7,364 bases of DNA from Actinomycetota bacterium (GTDB lineage Bacteria; Actinomycetota; Actinomycetes; Actinomycetales; Microbacteriaceae), in NCBI GenBank assembly GCA_009699665.1, contig WLNS01000065.1, forward strand, positions 1 to 7,364. The letters run 5' to 3'. Shown here piece after piece: positions 6,974 to 7,364 of the stretch (the first letter of the stretch is position 1; the number at the start of each line of letters is the position of its first letter). The translations under genes were made by a program, and so were the position numbers. The notes beneath the pieces were generated by a model. The model was not told the origin of the DNA. It saw only the letters and a list, made by a program, of their open reading frames with translations, and did no database searches.

Positions 6974-7037
6974 GATTGGTGCAACTCTCCGCACTCGGTT
7001 GTCGTTATCAACGTGCAACGTCGTGTGCTTATTCCTC

Positions 7038-7141
7038 GTGGCTAGCGCTCAGCGCCCACCAAAATCATTTTTCTTGCCAGCCAACTCGATTGCGAGTCGA
7101 CACGGTGTGGGTCTGTTATGACCCCCCGAAAAACCTTTCGG
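7038..7141 (-). other. Row of hairpin-forming repeats in the probable rne leader
   Basis: Four separate inverted repeats follow each other: CCGAAA/TTTCGG (7126-7141), GGGTC/GACCC (7109-7124), ACTCG/CGAGT (7084-7097), and GTGG-GCGC/GCGC-CCAC with a 3-base bulge (7038-7059). Together they would give the rne message a structured 5' leader if transcription starts to the right of 7141. In E. coli the rne leader contains hairpins through which RNase E limits its own synthesis; a similar role here is only inference. Confidence 0.4.
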
Positions 7142-7196
7142 TCCTTCAAAAGTATGTGCATCAGCAACCGGAAAGGATTACCGACGTTTCCTAGTA

Positions 7197-7218
7197 TCGC
7201 ACGAAATGTTTCGCGCGA
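7197..7218. promoter_or_regulatory. 22-base inverted repeat, possible operator
   Basis: Arms TCGCACGAAA and TTTCGCGCGA are complementary at 9 of 10 positions around a central TG. The repeat abuts a TAGTAT that could be a -10 box and ends just before the GGAAAG ribosome binding site (7220-7225) of the plus-strand gene. Its size and symmetry suit a dimeric repressor site; as RNA it would fold next to the ribosome binding site. The protein that might bind it is unknown. Confidence 0.5.
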
Positions 7219-7231
7219 CGGAAAGACAGTC

Positions 7232-7364
7232 ATGTTACTCACGGAATTGACTGCAATAATCGACCCCGTGAACGACACACTTTTGGTTTCTGGCCGCCGC
7301 CCCGTGGGTATCCCTATTCTTTTTATCGTCGTTAGTGCCTTGGGGCTGTTGGCCGCCTTTATAC
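7232..7364 (+). CDS. Membrane protein, N-terminal 44 residues; possibly VKOR-like
   Basis: An open frame starts at ATG 7232-7234, with GGAAAG (7220-7225) 6 bases upstream, and runs off the right edge after 44 codons. An in-frame GTG at 7268 is a possible alternative start. The visible part is a mostly hydrophilic N-terminus of about 24 residues ending SGRRPVG, then a hydrophobic segment IPILFIVVSALGLLAAFI that begins the first membrane helix; the arginines before it suggest a cytoplasmic N-terminus. The pattern of RRP before a helix ending LGLLAAF resembles the start of actinobacterial vitamin K epoxide reductase-like proteins, and I recall such a gene beside rne in Microbacteriaceae. None of the catalytic cysteines lies within the window, so the family is a guess. 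It is transcribed away from rne. Confidence 0.65.
   Translation, partial: MLLTELTAIIDPVNDTLLVSGRRPVGIPILFIVVSALGLLAAFI

Larger units (their letters stand above)
6974..7231. other. Divergent intergenic region between rne and the plus-strand gene
   Basis: 258 bases that must hold the promoters of both flanking genes. No promoter with a good -35 and -10 pair was found for rne. For the plus-strand gene a TAGTAT (7192-7197) could serve as a -10 box, but no TTGACA-like -35 sits at the right distance. The region is rich in short inverted repeats, listed separately, and includes an AT-rich AAAAT-C-ATTTT (7061-7071). Confidence 0.7.

Noticed and set aside
6974..7018. A TTG start for rne that would add 15 residues
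   Set aside because: No ribosome binding site lies at a proper distance, while the ATG at 6973 has GGAGAG upstream.
7126..7190. A possible riboswitch upstream of the plus-strand gene, from CCTTTCGG pairing with CCGGAAAGG
   Set aside because: The pairing needs a bulge and encloses a 26-base loop, and I could not match the region to any known riboswitch core.

Overview
The window reads as chromosomal core sequence from an actinobacterium with moderately high GC, most likely a member of the Microbacteriaceae or a close relative. This rests on the gene order rne - rplU - rpmA - obg - proB - proA - small membrane protein - nadD, on the actinobacterial layout of RNase E (catalytic core between two charged arms), on the long charged C-terminal tail of Obg, and on a 59-residue protein ending in SYRDVANRH, which I associate with this family. 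The family assignment is inference. No tRNA, rRNA, mobile element or CRISPR array was seen.

All complete genes lie on the minus strand and read right to left. RNase E/G (6973-4784) comes first. A short gap (4656-4783) follows, holding a terminator-like hairpin and a good candidate promoter, and then the ribosomal protein genes rplU (L21) and rpmA (L27). A compact intrinsic-terminator-like hairpin with a UUCG loop (4032-4057) separates rpmA from the GTPase gene obg. obg overlaps proB by 11 bases. proB and proA encode the first two enzymes of proline synthesis. A small single-pass membrane protein (297-118) and the start of nadD (96-1, cut by the window edge) complete the run.

At the right end, 7232-7364 holds the start of a plus-strand gene that diverges from rne. 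Its visible part is a short hydrophilic N-terminus followed by a membrane segment; it may be a vitamin K epoxide reductase-like protein, but too little is visible to be sure. The 258-base divergent region (6974-7231) is rich in short inverted repeats. It includes a 22-base repeat with 10-base arms just before the plus-strand gene and a row of hairpin-forming sequences in the probable rne leader.

Functionally the cluster joins ribosome parts (L21, L27), a ribosome-assembly GTPase (Obg), RNA turnover (RNase E), proline synthesis (ProB, ProA) and NAD synthesis (NadD). This is a conserved housekeeping grouping. I found no convincing new defence or metabolic system; the observations worth a second look are the regulatory structures and the uncharacterised small protein.
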